Assembly (NCBI GenBank): GCA_963747835.1
Contig: CAVVGO010000006.1
Location: forward strand, 1,922,001-1,986,000
Length of the DNA: 64,000 nt
DNA from: JAJPKK01 sp963747835
GTDB taxonomy: Bacteria > Pseudomonadota > Alphaproteobacteria > Rhizobiales > Xanthobacteraceae
Direction: 5' to 3'
How positions within the stretch are numbered: position 1 is the stretch's first letter; every line of letters begins with the position of its first letter. Shown here piece after piece: positions 61,601-64,000 of the stretch. A program made the translations under genes and the position numbers. The notes under the pieces were generated by a model. It searched no databases and was not told the DNA's origin. It worked only from the letters and a program-made list of their open reading frames with translations.

Positions 61601-63651
61601 TCAGATAAAGCCCAGCGACGCCCGCAGCGCCGGAAAATAATCGCCCAGCAGGGATTGCGGCCATGCGACCGCCAGCAGCCTGTCGAACAGCACCCAGCAC
61701 AACAGCGTCGTCGCCGCCGCGAAGAATAGCGAGCTCACGGTAGCTTCGCCGAAGCCGAACCGCATATAAACAAAAACGAACACCGCGATCGCCGGAATGA
61801 AGCCGATCAGCGGCGACGAGCCCCATCAGGCCCGCGAGCCACACGAAGTAGGCGGTCGCCTGAAGGCGCATCGCCTTGCCGGACATCCCGTAATAGCGGT
61901 CCGCGACGGCGTCATGGCCGCCGACCGCAACGCCGCCGTCCACATTGCCGCGCACGATTTCCTCCTTGCCGAACAGCTCGTTGACAAGATTGAGCGAGGC
62001 GGCGATCAGCGCCATGTAGCACGCCGTCAGCGGCACGGGCTTGGCGGCGGCCGGCCAGCCGGCCGACATCACGATGGCGACCACGATGAATGCGATGATG
62101 GCGAGCGTGAAGGCCGCCGAGGCGGACAGGCGCAGCGGATGCGATCCGATCTGGCGCAGTTCGGCGAAAACGCTTTTGACGATCGCGGCCAGCGGCCGGA
62201 ACAGCACCCAGGCGACCACGCACAGAATCCCGATCACTACCGGGCGCAGCAGCCAAGCGTAGCCGAGCAGCGACGTCGAGATGTAGAGGTAGCGCTCGAA
62301 GGTGCCGCCGATCACGATCCCGAGCACCATGGGCGGTCTTGGCCAGCCGAGCCGCTTCATGATCCAGCCGACCACGCCGAAGATCATCAGGGAGAACAGA
62401 TCGCCCCAGTCGTGGGAACCTTCGTAGGCGGCGACGAAGACCAGCGACAGCACGATCGGCAGCAGGATTTCCGGCCGCACCGTGGAGATGCGGGCGAGCA
62501 GCGGGCTGCAGGCAAGGCAGATCAGCGCCCCGATGACGTGGGCGAGCGTCAGGCTCCACACGATCGTATAAGTGACGTCGAGCTGCTTGGTCAGCATCTC
62601 GGGCCCCGGCGTCAGCCCGTGCATTAGGAACGCGCCGAGCAGGATTGCCATCGAGGCGCCGGCCGGCACGCCGAACGCAATGGTCGGCACCAGATGGCCG
62701 CCCTCTTTCGCGTTGTTGGAACTTTCCGGCGCGATCACGCCGCGGACATCGCCGGTGCCGAAGGTCTCGGGGTTCTTCTCGGTACGCAACGCGTAACCGT
62801 AGGCGATCCAGTCGATCACCGCCGAACCGATGCCCGGGATGGCGCCGAGCCCGGTGCCGAGCACGCCGCAGCGCAGCACCAGCCACCAGTTGTCCACGAC
62901 GTCGCGCACGCCTTGCCATTGGCTGGAGAGGTTGATGTCCGCGGCGTGATCGCCGGCGATCTTCTTGCGCGATACGGCGAGTTCGCAAAGCTCCGGCATG
63001 GCGAACAGGCCGAGCGTCGCCGGCACCAGGGGCACGCCGTCGTAAAGATAAAGCGTATCGAAGGTCCAGCGTAGCGTTCCGCTTTCCGAGCGCGATCCGA
63101 TCATGGAAATCATCAGCCCGAGGGCGGCGGCGGTGAGCCCCTTGAGGGGCGCCCGGCCCGACAGCGTCGCCACCATGGAGAGGCCGAACAGCGTGAAGGC
63201 CAGCAATTCCGGCGAGCCGATCAACAGCAGCAACGGGCGCAGGATCGGAATGCTGAGCGCCAGCACGATGGCGCCGATCAGCCCGCCCGCGAGCGAGGAA
63301 CGCAAACCCGGCCCCGAAGGCGCGGCCGGCCTCGCCCTTGCGCGCCATGGCATGGCCGTCGATCACGGTCGCGGCGGCGCCCACATGGCCCGGCACGCCG
63401 AACAGGACCGCGCTAATGAAGTCCGATGACGTGATGACCGCCGCCATGCCGAGCAGCAGCGCCATCGCGGTATGCTGATCCATGTTGTAGGTGAACGGGA
63501 TCAGCATCGCCATGCCGACGATGCCGTTGAGGCCGGGCAGTACGCCGATTGCGAGCCCGATCAACACGCCGATGAACAGGACGAGGAGCCGCGACGGCTC
63601 CATCAGCAGAGTCAGGGCGTGCCAAGCCATCGATGCCATATCAACCGGCAT
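61601..63651 (-). CDS. fused TctA-TctB-like tripartite tricarboxylate transporter membrane protein (two frameshifts)
   Basis: Inner-membrane transporter. The N-terminal 500 residues are TctA: G-V-L-P-G-L-N-G-I-V-G, M-A-L-L-L-G-M-A, F-G-V-P-G-H and, in the main frame, P-G-I-G-S-A-V-I-D, E-S-S-N-N-A-K-E-G-G and F-G-V-P-A-G. About 140 residues of four helices follow (from F-A-E-L-R-Q-I-G to A-L-R-A-S-L-G-F-I), which match TctB in place and layout. Slips near 63300 and 61800 break the frame. A natural TctA-TctB fusion has about this length (about 680 codons). It probably partners one of the Bug proteins. Confidence 0.82.
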
Positions 63652-63928
63652 GCAAGCGTTTCCTGCCCGTCCTGGCGTTCGACCGGCCCCTGCGGTCACG
63701 GCAATCCGGCGCCGGGCGCCCAATATCGCCGATCTTTCAGCACGCGGCGGTTCGCCGTCGCGATCTTATGCTTACATCGGAAAGGCCGCCCAGCGTCAAG
63801 TTAACCCGGTTTTCGGAGAGTCGGCTCGCGCGCGTGGTGGCGTGCGGGCACAAAGCTGGTAGTCTGCCGCCGTCCAACCATCATGCGGCGGCACGCGCGC
63901 AGTTAGAATTCGCGGCCGTGGAGGAAAA

Positions 63929-64000
63929 ATGGCGTTTGGCAGTTCCTTGCGTGTCGCGGCGGCAGCGGTCGCCACGATTGTGTTTGCCGCATCGGCGCAG
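63929..64000 (+). CDS. start of a secreted protein, cut by the right window edge
   Basis: ATG 63929, preceded by GGAGGAA, begins M-A-F-G-S-S-L-R-V-A-A-A-A-V-A-T-I-V-F-A, a signal peptide that ends near A-S-A-Q at the window edge. The signal and the divergent position next to the TctA-TctB fusion make a TctC/Bug binding protein the best guess, but the mature part is not in view. The 277-base gap to the left holds both promoters. Confidence 0.55.
   Translation, partial: MAFGSSLRVAAAAVATIVFAASAQ

Noticed and set aside
1..64000. tRNA or rRNA genes
   Set aside because: No cloverleaf, TTCGAATC-type T-arm in a gap, or rRNA-like sequence was recognised by eye; a covariance-model search would settle it.

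Overview
The window is GC-rich DNA with dense genes, short gaps and many GTG/TTG starts. The best guess is a soil or freshwater alphaproteobacterium of the order Hyphomicrobiales (Bradyrhizobium, Rhodopseudomonas, Pseudolabrys or Xanthobacteraceae type). This rests on family content: several Bug/TctC-type solute-binding proteins, NMT1/Tau-type ABC transporters, SoxCD-like sulfite dehydrogenase, DUF465 proteins, DUF2848, and dispersed palindromes of the kind seen in Bradyrhizobiaceae. No rRNA, tRNA, CRISPR array or complete insertion sequence was found.

Layout. 0-13.2 kb is mostly core: a lipoprotein cut by the window edge, ribosomal protein bS21, propionyl-CoA synthetase, a DUF1232 protein, an acyl-CoA synthetase, a secreted amidohydrolase, a SoxC/SoxD-like sulfite dehydrogenase pair, two Bug proteins, two DUF465 proteins and purEK. 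13.2-22.4 kb is a cell-surface polysaccharide locus: two GT2 enzymes, a heptosyltransferase-like GT9, a FlaA1/CapD-type dehydratase, an epimerase plus WecA-type initiating transferase plus GT4 on the minus strand, and a UDP-glucuronate 4-epimerase. 22.5-33.7 kb is one long plus-strand catabolic and transport run: a pita-bread hydrolase, a hydroxyacid dehydrogenase, a Tau/Ssu-type ABC transporter interrupted by toxin-antitoxin debris, a UbiD decarboxylase, a Bug-like protein and a molybdenum hydroxylase large subunit. 33.7-40.5 kb is mixed (idi, an NMT1 binding protein, a methyltransferase, pyrD, an amidase, a DUF2848 protein).

40.5-43.5 kb is a small accessory island with lower GC and fragments: a possible recombinase tail, a GIY-YIG protein, a PD-(D/E)XK nuclease with a PUA/EVE-like C-terminus, and a truncated AbiEii-type toxin with its partner. 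43.5-49.5 kb is a second catabolic operon (cupin, amidase, NMT1 protein, MetE-like methyltransferase, intradiol dioxygenase, Bug protein). 49.6-51.7 kb holds two unusual P-loop ATPases, one with a long Ala/Pro-rich repeat tail, followed by a decayed flavin monooxygenase fragment and small secreted proteins. 53.8-64 kb is a third catabolic and transport region (nitrilase-like, gamma-glutamyltransferase, Bug, LysR, SDR, DUF427, twin cupins, a fused TctA-TctB permease and the start of a further secreted protein).

Two points affect reading. First, at least nine genes of normal total length carry one or more single-base frameshifts that restore conserved protein on both sides. This looks more like indel errors in the assembly than real decay, so I describe those genes as repaired. 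Second, real decay also exists (toxin-antitoxin remnants, AbiEii, the flavin monooxygenase fragment), where whole domains are missing.
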